Under the pieces are notes generated by a model. It saw only the letters and a list, made by a program, of their open reading frames with translations, was not told the origin of the DNA and did not search any database. From Cohnella nanjingensis (GTDB lineage: Bacteria > Bacillota > Bacilli > Paenibacillales > Paenibacillaceae), in contig NZ_JACJVP010000032.1 in NCBI RefSeq assembly GCF_014212125.1, forward strand, positions 100,712 to 164,711: a stretch of DNA of 64,000 nt, written 5' to 3'. Each line of letters opens with the position of its first letter. Positions within the stretch are counted from its first letter, which is position 1. Positions 1-8,513 of this stretch are shown here, one piece after another. The position numbers and the translations under genes were made by a program.

Positions 1-2250
1 GTTGGTTCAAGGCGGTGTACCCGTGGGCGAATAACATCATCATGATGACGTCGACCGGGGGACGCAGCACCAACGACATGTATCATGAAATCGCGGGAAC
101 GCCTTATTACAATTTCAATCCGTTATTGGAATCGGTAGGGAATGTGCTGCGGGCAGGGAAGGATGCGCAAGGCAACTTTACGATTAAACCCGTTATCGCG
201 CTGGCGCAAATTCCGTACGAGCTTGCGCTGAACCCGAGCGCGCCGAGCTTCAACCCGTTCGGCGTCAATAACGTGAGCCAACCGAAAGATTATACGAAGT
301 ATTACAATTACATCCAGGCGCTGGCGCAAGCGTTGGTCAATAAATTCGGACTGACCGAAGTCGAGTCCTGGTCGTGGAAGCTATATACGGAGCCGGATAA
401 TAATCTGGGCTGGTGGGCGCCGTACGGTACGAATACGACATCCAACCGCGATGAGTATTTCAAGCTTTACGATTATACGAATGCCGCCTTGCAATCGGTC
501 ATTCCTTCCAACAAATTGGTGGTCGGACCGGGCAATATGTTGAACGAGACGACCTGGGGAAGCCAGATCATCGCTCATGCGGCTACCGGAACGAATGCCT
601 ACACGGGGACGACCGGCACCCAGATGAACACGTTTACGTTCTCCTGGTACGCCCGGCACGGAGCAGGCTACTACGATCTGACAAATTCCGGAAGCGAAAA
701 TTTGCAGACGCGCATCAACAGCTTCCAGAGCAGCTTGGCGCAATATCCGCAATTGAATGTTGCGCTCACCGGTTCGGACGAAACCGCTATGTACGATGAT
801 GAGAACGGAAATGCGTACCGCGCAGGAGACGGAGGCGAAGTCGGCGCTTCGTGGTACGCCGGTTTGTACAAGCGCGCTCAGGATAATCATCTAGCCCGGG
901 TGACCCCGTGGTTCTTCTGGACGACCGGAAGCTTGACGAACCCGGCAGGCAATAAGTCCGCCATGTATAATGCTTATCTGCTGACCAACATGCTGGGGGC
1001 TTCGGGAACCGCCAACCGTTTGTCCGTAAATACATCGGGAACAGTCTCGAACCCGGGAGACGAAGTGCAATCCGTCGCCGCTTACGACCCGACCGCGAAC
1101 ACGATTCGGGTGCTCGTCTACAATCATAATCCGTCGCGGTCGACGAATGTGAACGAGCCGGTAACGGTCGCGCTGAACAATGTCGCTGCTTCCAACGGTT
1201 CCAACTACGTGCTGCGGCAATGGCGGGTGGACAGCACGCACAGCAATTTTTATCCGACCTGGTTGAACGAAAAGGCGTCGATGGGCATTCCGACCAATAG
1301 CGGAGTTGCCACGAATGATTTTGATCTGTATCAGTCGATTCCTTTATGGGGATGGGATTTCTATTTGAGCCGTATTCCTTATTACAATACGTTAAGCAAC
1401 TTGCAGAAGATGCAAACCGACCAGACCGTTGCTCTCGCGGGCTCTTCGCTTTCCGCTGCGGTCACGTTGCCCGGTCATTCCGTAGCGTTGCTGGAATTTG
1501 TCGGCGTCAACCCGAGCAATGCGCCGGCGACGAGTCCGAAGGCGCCGACCGGCCTTGCCGCCGCGACGACTTCCAGTCAAGTCGATCTGTCGTGGAATGC
1601 GGTCTCCGGGGCGAGCAGCTACACGGTCAAGCGTTCCTTGACGGCAGGCGGGCCATATTCGGCTATGGGCAGCGGCATTGCCGGAACGTCTTATACGATC
1701 AACGATACTTCCGGGACGCAATACTATTACGTGGTTTCGGCCGTATCGGGAACGACGGAAAGCGCCGTTTCCAATGAAGTAGGACCGGTCTCGGTCGTCC
1801 TGTTCCAGGATACGACCTTCCTGAATACGGCTGCGAATTGGTCGGTCGATCAAGGTACATGGAGCGTGTCGAACGGACTGTATCAGGAAACCGTTGCCGA
1901 TTCGAATATGAACCGTACGACCATTAAGAACATCAGCAATTTCCAGGATTTCAGCGCTTCCGTCGATATTCGTATCGATTCCCAGCCTTTCGGATCCAAC
2001 AACTGGGCAGGCTTTCTTTTGCGGAAAACGAATATGAACGACAGCGTCACCGATAGCGGTTACCTGGTTGCCATTCAACCGAACGGAACGGTAGGCATCA
2101 ACAGGGGAACGACGAATCTGGCCACCGTCTCTACTTTGGCGAATCCGACAACGGGCTTTGTTCGGATGAAGGTCGTGGCAAGAGGCCCGGTTTTCGATCT
2201 TTATGCCAATGGTCGGAAAGTGGCCACGGTACAGGACTCCACGTTCACGT
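1..2250 (+). CDS. Secreted GH39-like glycosidase, 5' part (split by prophage)
   Basis: The frame is open from base 3, so the gene starts before the window. The first ~490 residues resemble a GH39-type (beta/alpha)8 glycosidase: a YTEPDN motif gives a candidate acid/base Glu at nt 390-392, and GSDET a candidate nucleophile Glu at nt 780-782. An FN3 domain follows (about nt 1530-1790), then a LamG/DUF1080-like beta-sandwich that is cut at nt 2250 by the Mu-like prophage. Reading runs into phage DNA and stops at 2357, adding about 35 foreign residues. The remainder is at 38936-40062 in the same phase. It probably degraded extracellular plant polysaccharide. The family call is by motif and architecture only. 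Confidence 0.75.
2246..2250. repeat. Target site duplication, left copy (CACGT)
   Basis: The five bases CACGT directly precede the prophage terminus TGTGGGG and are repeated exactly at 38931-38935. A 5-bp duplication is the hallmark of Mu-type transposition. Removing one copy plus the prophage joins codons TTC ACG T|CG GGG TAT without changing frame. Confidence 0.95.
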
Positions 2251-2276
2251 TGTGGGGTGTCACTGAATATGAGAAA
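2251..2276 (+). repeat. Left terminal inverted repeat (L1 transposase site)
   Basis: Read inward, these 26 bases match the reverse complement of 38905-38930 at 19 positions without gaps. Shared blocks are TGT at the tip, CAC at positions 11-13, GAAT at 15-18 and GAAA ending at 26. This is the expected layout of a MuA-type end-binding site. Confidence 0.9.
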
Positions 2277-2285
2277 CGGAACTCC

Positions 2286-2324
2286 CCGTTACAGTCAGTG
2301 ACTCACCGTTACCTTCCGTTACAG
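2286..2324. repeat. CCGTTAC repeats near left end
   Basis: CCGTTAC occurs at 2286, 2306 and 2316 (twice as CCGTTACAG), at 20- and 10-bp steps, that is, on the same face of the helix. Candidate additional transposase or enhancer sites; function is inferred from position only. Confidence 0.5.
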
Positions 2325-2373
2325 AACCCAATAGAATCAAAGGATGTGCGTGTGTGAGTGTGTCCTGTATGCA

Positions 2374-2422
2374 GAGAGGACAACCTTTCCGGAGTGCGAC
2401 AGAATCCGGCGGTTGTCCTCTC
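2374..2422 (+). terminator. Terminator-like hairpin just inside left end
   Basis: GAGAGGACAACC (2374-2385) is the exact inverse of GGTTGTCCTCTC (2411-2422), with a 25-base loop that contains a further CCGG pair. It is followed by ATTTT. It may stop host-gene transcription entering the prophage. The loop is long and the T tract short, so efficiency is uncertain. Confidence 0.5.
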
Positions 2423-2486
2423 ATTTTACGTTATTCGGGAGTGCCTGACGCTGCCAGGCGCTACCGCCGGCAGAAAAACATAAAAA

Positions 2487-2523
2487 CGTTAGATGCCGCG
2501 TTACTACGGCGTTATCGCCGTTA
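2487..2523. repeat. Helically phased CGTTA array
   Basis: CGTTA starts at 2487, 2499, 2510 and 2519, spaced 12, 11 and 9 bp. A similar array occurs at the prophage centre (19549, 19559, 19570). It could be a bent-DNA, regulator or enhancer element. No gene overlaps it. Confidence 0.5.
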
Positions 2524-2580
2524 ACTCGATCCCGGAACAACTCATTTTGCAGCAGATTGTCTCAAATCAACAGCAGATAT

Positions 2581-2623
2581 TTTCGGAACTGAATTTCGGA
2601 ACTGACGATTATTTTCGGAACTG
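2581..2623. repeat. Three TTTCGGAACTG direct repeats
   Basis: Exact 11-mers TTTCGGAACTG start at 2581, 2594 and 2613, between the left end and the repressor gene. Related CCGGAACA copies sit near 2532 and 2674. Iterons of this kind fit transposase or repressor binding sites. They are not part of any reading frame I accept. Confidence 0.6.
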
Positions 2624-2686
2624 CCGCAAACCCGCGTCATCATTGGTTTTTTGCACTGGCGAAGGACTTTAATTCCGGAACAGCGA

Positions 2687-3547
2687 CTAGAGTTCCTCCA
2701 GGAGCAGATTTGCTGCTTTGTTGGCCGGAATTATGTCCACAACGAGGCCCAATATTTGCATGTGTTTCTCTTTCGGATCGTAGATCATTTCTGGTATACC
2801 GTCGTTTTCTGAGATTAAATGCGCCAGCCCGTTCTCGGTCCGGAATCGTTTAATTGTTACCCCTTCGTCCACCATAACAAGAGCGATTTCGTTATCTTCG
2901 ACCCTTTCCTGCTGTCGAACAACAACATATCCCCCATTTTCAATTCCTGCGTTTACCATCGAATCGCCATCAACTTTCACAGCAAAACAGTTTTTGAATT
3001 TATCAGCGACTCGGATATAACCTTCGATAAACCTCACCATTTCAATTGGCACCCCTGCGGCAGCACGTCCGAGGACTGGTATCGCACTAGGACTTGAATA
3101 CGTGGCGGCCTTTTCCTGAATTTTCGGAGTTACATTCCCTATAGGTGCTGTTGAAGGTGAACTTTCAGGTAAAAAAATCTGATCGTCTTTCTGATTCAAT
3201 GCCATCTGGATATATCGATTTACAAAAGCGCGATCCGTCTCGTTGAGTAGCTCATACAATTCTGCAAAGTGGTAATTGAATTCCCGTTTATCATTAAAAA
3301 AAAGAGGCTGCTTTTCAGTTGCGACTATATTCTGTGGCTGCGGATTCAAGTCGCCGCCTTTAAGAATCCAGTCAGTAGAAACTTTGAAGAACTCAGAAAG
3401 TGCAATTAAATTGTTTCCTCCTGGGACACTACCCTTCTCCCACTTATTAACACTACCTCTAGGGGCTCCGATTGCGTCCTCTAATTTGTTCATGGACAAT
3501 CCCGCTGCTTCCCTTAATTCCTTGATCCTACTTCCAATAGAAGACAA
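2687..3547 (-). CDS. Prophage repressor, XRE HTH plus S24 LexA-like peptidase
   Basis: This 286-aa protein is the CI-type lysogeny repressor. Residues 6-62 form an XRE helix-turn-helix. Residues about 155-280 form a LexA/UmuD-type S24 autoprotease with cleavage site A164-G165 (in GRAAAGVP), catalytic Ser196 (GDSM) and Lys233 (TIKRF). It is transcribed divergently from the early genes, with four operator-like repeats between. The intact catalytic pair implies that RecA-stimulated self-cleavage induces the prophage on DNA damage. This differs from classical Mu, whose Rep protein lacks an S24 domain. Confidence 0.92.
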   Translation of the reverse strand: MSSIGSRIKELREAAGLSMNKLEDAIGAPRGSVNKWEKGSVPGGNNLIALSEFFKVSTDWILKGGDLNPQPQNIVATEKQPLFFNDKREFNYHFAELYELLNETDRAFVNRYIQMALNQKDDQIFLPESSPSTAPIGNVTPKIQEKAATYSSPSAIPVLGRAAAGVPIEMVRFIEGYIRVADKFKNCFAVKVDGDSMVNAGIENGGYVVVRQQERVEDNEIALVMVDEGVTIKRFRTENGLAHLISENDGIPEMIYDPKEKHMQILGLVVDIIPANKAANLLLEEL

Positions 3548-3562
3548 GATAGCACCTCCACC

Positions 3563-3646
3563 GACTAAAATCTGGATATGTACTGACTAAATTCGGTACT
3601 TAATGACTAAAGTCTGCAATATGTATTGACTCTGCGGATTTAAGTC
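3563..3646. promoter_or_regulatory. Repressor/Ner operator cluster
   Basis: Four copies of a GACTwAAxTC dyad lie in the divergent gap: GACTAAAATCTG (3563), GACTAAATTCGG (3585), GACTAAAGTCTG (3605, perfect GACT-AA-AGTC palindrome) and the inverted CGGATTTAAGTC (3635-3646). The last lies inside the spacer of the early promoter, so binding there would block RNA polymerase. Confidence 0.75.
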
Positions 3647-3654
3647 GGTATTAT
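3626..3654 (+). promoter_or_regulatory. Early lytic promoter
   Basis: TTGACT (3626-3631) and TATTAT (3649-3654) are separated by exactly 17 bp, a near-ideal sigma-A promoter. It points into the Ner-transposase operon, and one operator-like dyad lies in its spacer. Confidence 0.82.
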
Positions 3655-3712
3655 GTGGTTGTGGTAATTGAATTCCCAACTGAATTATATCAGTAAAGTG
3701 ATCAAACATGCC

Positions 3713-3973
3713 ATGGCTAAGAATGTCGAAAAAGGAAATCTCAAGGTAGGTGATAGGGTGAATCGTAAAAGGCCGATCACAGCATTTGGCTGGGCTATCA
3801 AAGAGAGGTTGGCCGCAAAAAATATGGATCAACGCGAGTTTTGCGAACTTCACGGTATTCCGCCTAGTCGACTTGCAGAAATGATCACAGGTACACGTAA
3901 ATCTGTTCGTTACAGAAAAAAGGTTGAACAACTGCTTGGGCTGGATAGGCAGCATGAGAAGCAGGCCAAGTAA
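3713..3973 (+). CDS. Ner/Cro-like early HTH regulator
   Basis: This 86-aa basic protein begins at ATG 3713; a GTG at 3758-3760 after a better ribosome site is the alternative. The middle (AIKERLAAKNMDQREFCELH, then GIPPSRLAEMITG) is a helix-turn-helix of XRE/phage-regulator type. It is the first gene of the early operon opposite the repressor, the place of ner in Mu, so it probably shuts down repressor and early transcription. Assignment is by position and fold pattern. Confidence 0.7.
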   Translation: MAKNVEKGNLKVGDRVNRKRPITAFGWAIKERLAAKNMDQREFCELHGIPPSRLAEMITGTRKSVRYRKKVEQLLGLDRQHEKQAK

Positions 3974-3996
3974 ACGCCATAAAGGAGACGATCCAC

Positions 3997-4308
3997 TTGG
4001 GAGACAAGGATAAGACTATCCCCGAATTCATCTCCTGGGCAAACGCAACCCAGATCTGGCAAGAGCATTGCCCAGGCATCAAATCCCCCCGCAATGCCGC
4101 ATTGTTGGAAAGCGACAAACACGCGCTCACCCGACTCGCGGAGATGGCCGAGCCACTCGTGAAAGAAATCGGCCAAGTATCGCTGGAAATTGAACAACTG
4201 GAAAGCCGTAAGAGATTTCTCTCGGCGCTTTATAAAGCATTGGAGCAGCAATACATGGAGTATAGCGAGTCATATCAGAAGCGCTTATCGGCAGGTGAAT
4301 CAAAATGA
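3997..4308 (+). CDS. Early protein of unknown function, coiled-coil
   Basis: The 103-aa product starts at TTG 3997, 11 bases after AAGGAG. The first 45 residues contain an IWQEHCPGI segment. The rest is a charged, probably coiled-coil helix (IEQLESRKRFLSALYKALEQ). It overlaps the next small gene by ATGA. I do not recognise the family. Its place between the Ner-like and transposase genes suggests an early accessory role. Confidence 0.7.
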   Translation: MGDKDKTIPEFISWANATQIWQEHCPGIKSPRNAALLESDKHALTRLAEMAEPLVKEIGQVSLEIEQLESRKRFLSALYKALEQQYMEYSESYQKRLSAGESK

Positions 4309-4469
4309 AACGGGTTAGAGTTTACAAAGGCTGGAGCATTTACGAAAGCACCGATGGCACATACCGCTATGCAGCCTATCTTCCCGGAGAATCGCCACGC
4401 GCTCTTTGCTCCCCCGAATGGGAAGCTGACAGCTTGCAAGAACTTGAAGACTTCATCAACTGCTATTAA
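4305..4469 (+). CDS. Small early protein, 54 aa
   Basis: ATG 4305 overlaps the previous stop codon (ATGA), so the genes are translationally coupled, and the frame ends at TAA 4467-4469 just before the transposase ribosome site. The product begins MKRVRVYKGWSIYESTDGTY and ends LEDFINCY. The aromatic-rich N-terminus looks like a small beta-sheet. No family recognised. Confidence 0.65.
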   Translation: MKRVRVYKGWSIYESTDGTYRYAAYLPGESPRALCSPEWEADSLQELEDFINCY

Positions 4470-4484
4470 GGAAGGAGGAACCGC

Positions 4485-6485
4485 ATGCAAGCAGTGCTGA
4501 CCGTCTCTAAGCTAGCTAGTCTTATGGGCGTGTCGGATCGCTATGTCAGGATGAAGATTGACAGGGGCGAGATTAAAGGTCAACAGACGCAGACTGCCGA
4601 AGGCAGAGGGCGCAGGGGTTACGTTATCCCAGTCAGTACCTTATCTGTCGAGCTGCAGCGCAAGTTTTGGACGAGTGATGCTGAAGCTGCCCAAGAGATA
4701 GCGCCCGAACCCGAAACACCCGCAAAGCAGGATGATCTGCAGCCAGGCATCAACTACACACTGGCGGAACTGAAGAATGCTGTTGGTGAAGCTAAGTTTG
4801 AATCCATGCTGCAAGAAGCCGAAGCAAAACTTTCCATTATTAAGGAAGCGATGAACCCGCCAGACGGGGTCGAGCGGACATACTGGATTAATACTTTAGC
4901 CAACCGCTATGGACGAAGTGCAGCCACCCTCTACCGCGACATAGAACGTTATCAGGAATTTGGGGTGTTGGGGCTTATGAGAAAGAACCGGTTACTGACG
5001 CAAGGGCCGCAGCGCTCATCGATCGACGAGGAAGTCGAGAAGCTCATCCGAGCCATGTACCTTGCGCGAACAAAGCCGAAGCCGGCGCATATCTTCCGGG
5101 AAACCTTGAAAATTTGTGAGACGAAGGGTTATCGCCCACCTTCCCGCGCTAGCGTATTCCGGTATCTTGCTGACATGGAGCAGTTTGAGCCTGACCTCTG
5201 CTGTTATGCCCGAGAAGGCGATGAAACATACTGGAAGCGATTCGCCGAAAAAGCGAGCCGGAAGGAACCGGACTTTGTCAATCAGGTTTGGATGGGTGAC
5301 CACCACAAGCTCGACTTGTTCATCGCCTATCAAGGCAAGGCCGTCCGACCGTGGATGACCGTATGGTTCGACGTCACAAGCCGTGTCGTTGTCGGATGGA
5401 CGCTCGCGATCAATGCAAATGGTCGAACCATCGCACTCGCCCTCCGCAATGCCATGTTGCCGAAGCGTATCCAAGGTGAAGACGGTGCGGAGGATGTGCT
5501 GGAGATCGGCGGTATCCCCGGCATGCTGTACATCGATAACGGCGAGGACTACAAGGCCCAGATGAGACAGGGCCGAGAGCATGAAGGCTGGGAACTCTCG
5601 CGGGAGACACGGGGAATTTGCGCAAGCTTGGACATCAAGGTCCAATTTGCGACGCCGTATCATCCATGGGCGAAGGGGCAGGTCGAGCGTTTCTTTGGAA
5701 CCTTTACCGACCAATTCGCGCGTTATCAGCCCGGTTGGTGCGGAGCGAACAATAAGGCGCGGCCAGAAGGCTTCGATGAGAAGGCGCTCCTCGCAAAAGG
5801 CCAGCTGATGGACCTCGACGAGTTGACCGAGCGGGTCGAGACCTACCTGTACGAGTACCACATGACCGAACATCGCACTTTAGGTATGACGCCCTTGCAG
5901 AAGCATTTCAGCGTGCCGAAGATTCGTCCCGGATTTGCGGACGAGCGTGCGCTTGATATTTGCCTCATGGATGTCGATAAAGCAGCGGTTACGGCCAACG
6001 GCATCGAACGTTTCGGCACCAGAGGCAAGAAACGCTATTACTGGCATCCTGAACTGCCTGCCTATGCCGGTCAGAAGGTCATTATCCGCTATGATCCGAA
6101 CCGGATCGGCGAGCTGCTTATCTTCCATCCGAAGACCGGGAGGTATCTGTTCTCGGCTACTAACAAGGAACTGCTCGCCTTTGACGCAAGCAAAGACGAT
6201 ATCAAAGAGCTGGAAAAACGCCGATCCCAGCAGCGCAAGCTCATTCGGCAGACCTTGCTCCAAACGCGAGCGAGCGTCGAGTCCATCACGAACGAACGCA
6301 AGGCGGCGGGAACAAGAGTTACGACGGCGAAGAACACGCCGGCAGTCGGAAACGTGCGGCCGATGCTCGGTACCGAGCAAGTCGTTAGGCAGCGTGACGA
6401 TGAGGCCAAGAAATCAAAGATGAAGCGTCAGGACAAAGCTAGTGTGTTCGAAGACTATATCCTGCGGGAAGGTACGGAAGGCTAA
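4485..6485 (+). CDS. MuA-type DDE transposase
   Basis: This 666-aa protein (Mu A has 663) carries an N-terminal winged-HTH DNA-binding domain (about 1-65, with SKLASLMGVSDRYVRMKIDR). Paired helical end-binding domains follow (about 110-230), then an rve catalytic core with D272 (WMGDHH), D351 (YIDNGED) and E401 (GQVERFFG), and a basic C-terminal tail for MuB contact (about 540-666). The catalytic spacing closely parallels MuA. It cuts and joins the prophage ends for integration and replicative transposition. GGAAGGAGG lies upstream of ATG 4485, and MuB follows at once. Confidence 0.96.
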   Translation: MQAVLTVSKLASLMGVSDRYVRMKIDRGEIKGQQTQTAEGRGRRGYVIPVSTLSVELQRKFWTSDAEAAQEIAPEPETPAKQDDLQPGINYTLAELKNAVGEAKFESMLQEAEAKLSIIKEAMNPPDGVERTYWINTLANRYGRSAATLYRDIERYQEFGVLGLMRKNRLLTQGPQRSSIDEEVEKLIRAMYLARTKPKPAHIFRETLKICETKGYRPPSRASVFRYLADMEQFEPDLCCYAREGDETYWKRFAEKASRKEPDFVNQVWMGDHHKLDLFIAYQGKAVRPWMTVWFDVTSRVVVGWTLAINANGRTIALALRNAMLPKRIQGEDGAEDVLEIGGIPGMLYIDNGEDYKAQMRQGREHEGWELSRETRGICASLDIKVQFATPYHPWAKGQVERFFGTFTDQFARYQPGWCGANNKARPEGFDEKALLAKGQLMDLDELTERVETYLYEYHMTEHRTLGMTPLQKHFSVPKIRPGFADERALDICLMDVDKAAVTANGIERFGTRGKKRYYWHPELPAYAGQKVIIRYDPNRIGELLIFHPKTGRYLFSATNKELLAFDASKDDIKELEKRRSQQRKLIRQTLLQTRASVESITNERKAAGTRVTTAKNTPAVGNVRPMLGTEQVVRQRDDEAKKSKMKRQDKASVFEDYILREGTEG

Positions 6486-6510
6486 TCGCCTACCAGAAGG
6501 GGGAACCAGC

Positions 6511-7503
6511 ATGACATTGTTGCAAATCACACCGGCCGAAGAGGTCGCATCCAAAGAAAAAACCCTCCTCCAGATGCTAGTCCGGAAAGAGGGCGTCAAA
6601 ATCGCAGATGCCGCTAAGCAGATTGGGAAGTCTCGCAGCGCCATCTCACTCTATATTAACGATAAATACACGGAAACTGAAGACCTGAAAATTGCTGTAA
6701 GAGAATACCTCAAGGCCGTCGGTGTCTGGACAGAGGATTCCGAGGTTGACGAAGCTAAGCCGGCCATCGATTACATTATCGGATCGGACGAGCTGCCCTT
6801 CGTGGAAACCTCCGACGTCAAGCGGATGCGTTACGTTCTGAAGAAGGCCGCGACCAAGCAGAAGTTCGGTATCGTCGCCGGCGACCCCGGACTAGGTAAG
6901 ACCGAAACGCTCAAGAAGTACATGCTCACGAATCCGGGCAGCGCGATCTATATCCGTTGCAAGTCCACCCACACCGTGAAGAGCCTGCTGCAAGAGCTTG
7001 CCGACGCCCTTGGCCTCCCGGATGCCGGTAGCGCCAACCAGCTGACGCGCCGAATCGTGAAACAGCTGATACGCAGCCCTCATTTCCTCATCTTTGACGA
7101 AGCCGATTTGCTGAAGACGGTCGACAAGTACGAGGCGCTCCGAGACATTTACGACGAAGCCGGCAACATCGGCGTCGCCCTGATCGGGAACCTGGCCCTG
7201 GCTGAGATGTTCCTGGACTTCGCCGATATGCGTCCGGAGCTGAAGCGACTGGCCGACCGCGCCCCCTTCCATCAGCGCCTCAACGGCCCCAGCCGCGAAG
7301 AGGTCGAGCAGCTCTTGGAGCGCGTCAACCTGACCCGCCCAGCTAGGCAGCTGATGATTCAGATCGCCATGAACCCCCGGAAGGGCGGCTTGCGAAACTG
7401 CGTTGAGATCCTCGACGTGCTGCTCGACATGACGGAAGGCAAGCCGATTTCCGAAGACATGGTGCTTGATATTGGACAGATCAATCTTAATGCGAATGCG
7501 TGA
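6511..7503 (+). CDS. MuB-type AAA+ transposition ATPase
   Basis: The 330-aa product starts at ATG 6511 after AGAAGGGGG. An N-terminal HTH region (about 25-70, ADAAKQIGKSRSAISLYIND) resembles the MuB DNA-binding domain. Walker A is GDPGLGKT (124-131) and Walker B FLIFDEAD (192-199). MuB proteins coat target DNA, stimulate transposase and give target immunity. The gene is directly downstream of the transposase, as in Mu. Longer in-frame extension upstream overlaps the transposase and lacks a ribosome site. Confidence 0.94.
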   Translation: MTLLQITPAEEVASKEKTLLQMLVRKEGVKIADAAKQIGKSRSAISLYINDKYTETEDLKIAVREYLKAVGVWTEDSEVDEAKPAIDYIIGSDELPFVETSDVKRMRYVLKKAATKQKFGIVAGDPGLGKTETLKKYMLTNPGSAIYIRCKSTHTVKSLLQELADALGLPDAGSANQLTRRIVKQLIRSPHFLIFDEADLLKTVDKYEALRDIYDEAGNIGVALIGNLALAEMFLDFADMRPELKRLADRAPFHQRLNGPSREEVEQLLERVNLTRPARQLMIQIAMNPRKGGLRNCVEILDVLLDMTEGKPISEDMVLDIGQINLNANA

Positions 7504-7516
7504 GGTGTGATTAAAG

Positions 7517-7747
7517 ATGGCCGTTCTTATTCGATTCATCAACCGACTGTTGCGCTTGGCCGGCTTCCAGCCGGCGCAAACCAGTCAGCCGAATGTGTAC
7601 CCTGCAACTACGCTGACGCCTATCAATACAGGCATCGTCCTTCGCAGCGAGAACGTACAGCGTCTCGCCATCCGGAAAAAGCGAAGTCAGGCGCGAAACT
7701 GGAACAAATGGCGAAGGCGGTGTTCACGCCGGGGAGGGCCGCCGTGA
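7517..7747 (+). CDS. Unknown basic early protein
   Basis: ATG 7517 follows a GAGGTG site, giving 76 aa. The N-terminus (MAVLIRFINRLLRLAGF) is an amphipathic or membrane-associating helix, and the C-terminus is strongly basic (KKRSQARNWNKWRRRC). The stop codon overlaps the next ATG (TGATG). No family recognised. The longer frame from 7507 in another phase covers the same DNA but lacks its own ribosome site here. Confidence 0.55.
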   Translation: MAVLIRFINRLLRLAGFQPAQTSQPNVYPATTLTPINTGIVLRSENVQRLAIRKKRSQARNWNKWRRRCSRRGGPP

Positions 7748-8064
7748 TGGAGATCGTCGGCAGGACTGTCAGCCAGCAGCGCGGGAATCCGTTCGGAGGA
7801 GGCGCAGCGAGAAAAAAGCCTCTCCGGTGGGAGGATCGCATCCAAGCCGCCCGACGACGTGGAACGACGCTGCGGCGGTTATATCGGGACAAACCCCTGC
7901 ACGTTTACCGCGTTTCGTTCACGCGGCCGAGCGGCCACAAATGGGATCTGATCATGGATGCCATCCGTGACGAGGCGCATGCCATTGAACGCGCGCGGGT
8001 CCATTATGAGGCTGTTGAGATCCACCGCGTTGCATTTATTGGCTACATGCCTTTACCCCATTAA
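7747..8064 (+). CDS. Unknown early protein, 105 aa
   Basis: ATG 7747 overlaps the previous stop and follows GGGGAGGG, giving 105 aa. The first half is Arg/Lys-rich; the second (HVYRVSFTRPSGHKWDLIM, then EIHRVAFIGYMPLPH) looks like a small alpha/beta fold. Upstream in-frame codons are open but overlap the preceding gene. Function unknown; part of the early operon. Confidence 0.6.
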   Translation: MEIVGRTVSQQRGNPFGGGAARKKPLRWEDRIQAARRRGTTLRRLYRDKPLHVYRVSFTRPSGHKWDLIMDAIRDEAHAIERARVHYEAVEIHRVAFIGYMPLPH

Positions 8065-8073
8065 GGAGGCGCT

Positions 8074-8274
8074 ATGCGCAACTATCCAGGCCCGGTGGAC
8101 CTCGCCATCCCGAACCAAGCCAACGAGCTGCGCGGGACGTGCGTCAGCGAGGTAACCACACGGCAAATGACATCTGAAGAGCGTCAGAGACTTGGTAGCC
8201 TTGAAGCTAACCCTCGGGACTCGAAATTTAAAAAGCCCTTCTCCCTCCCTACGAGGAGGAAAACCACTAATTGA
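8074..8274 (+). CDS. Unknown small early protein, 66 aa
   Basis: AAGGAGG lies five bases before ATG 8074, so translation is likely. The product begins MRNYPGPVDLAIPNQANELR and ends in a basic tail (FSLPTRRKTTN). No recognisable domain. The gene is packed between neighbours of the early operon. Confidence 0.6.
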   Translation: MRNYPGPVDLAIPNQANELRGTCVSEVTTRQMTSEERQRLGSLEANPRDSKFKKPFSLPTRRKTTN

Positions 8275-8288
8275 TGGAGGCGATCTAC

Positions 8289-8513
8289 ATGAAATTGAAT
8301 ATCCAGCTCGTGATCGACGACAACGTTGTCCGCGCAGCCTTAAAGGAACGCGGGGTCGATGTGAACAAAGCGAATATAGCACGGCTCGGCAAGCTAATCT
8401 CTGGCAATCACCTGCGTGCCGACGCAGAGTTTCTCCAAACCCTGACCGAAGACCGTTCGGAGCTGTTGATGCACGGCTTCACCTTCCGAAAGGAGGCCGA
8501 ACGGATTGGATAA
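8289..8513 (+). CDS. Unknown early protein, 74 aa
   Basis: ATG 8289 is chosen over 8271 because GGAGG at 8276-8280 is correctly placed for it. The product (MKLNIQLVIDDNVVRAALKE...) has a beta strand followed by charged helices. It overlaps the next gene by 8 bases. No family recognised. Confidence 0.6.
   Translation: MKLNIQLVIDDNVVRAALKERGVDVNKANIARLGKLISGNHLRADAEFLQTLTEDRSELLMHGFTFRKEAERIG

Noticed and set aside
2266-2357. True C-terminus of the glycosidase at 2357
   Set aside because: These codons belong to the prophage end; the genuine continuation is at 38936.
7507-7746. N-terminal extension of the 7747 gene back to GTG 7507
   Set aside because: It overlaps a better-supported gene (7517-7747), has no well-placed ribosome site of its own, and a good one lies before 7747.
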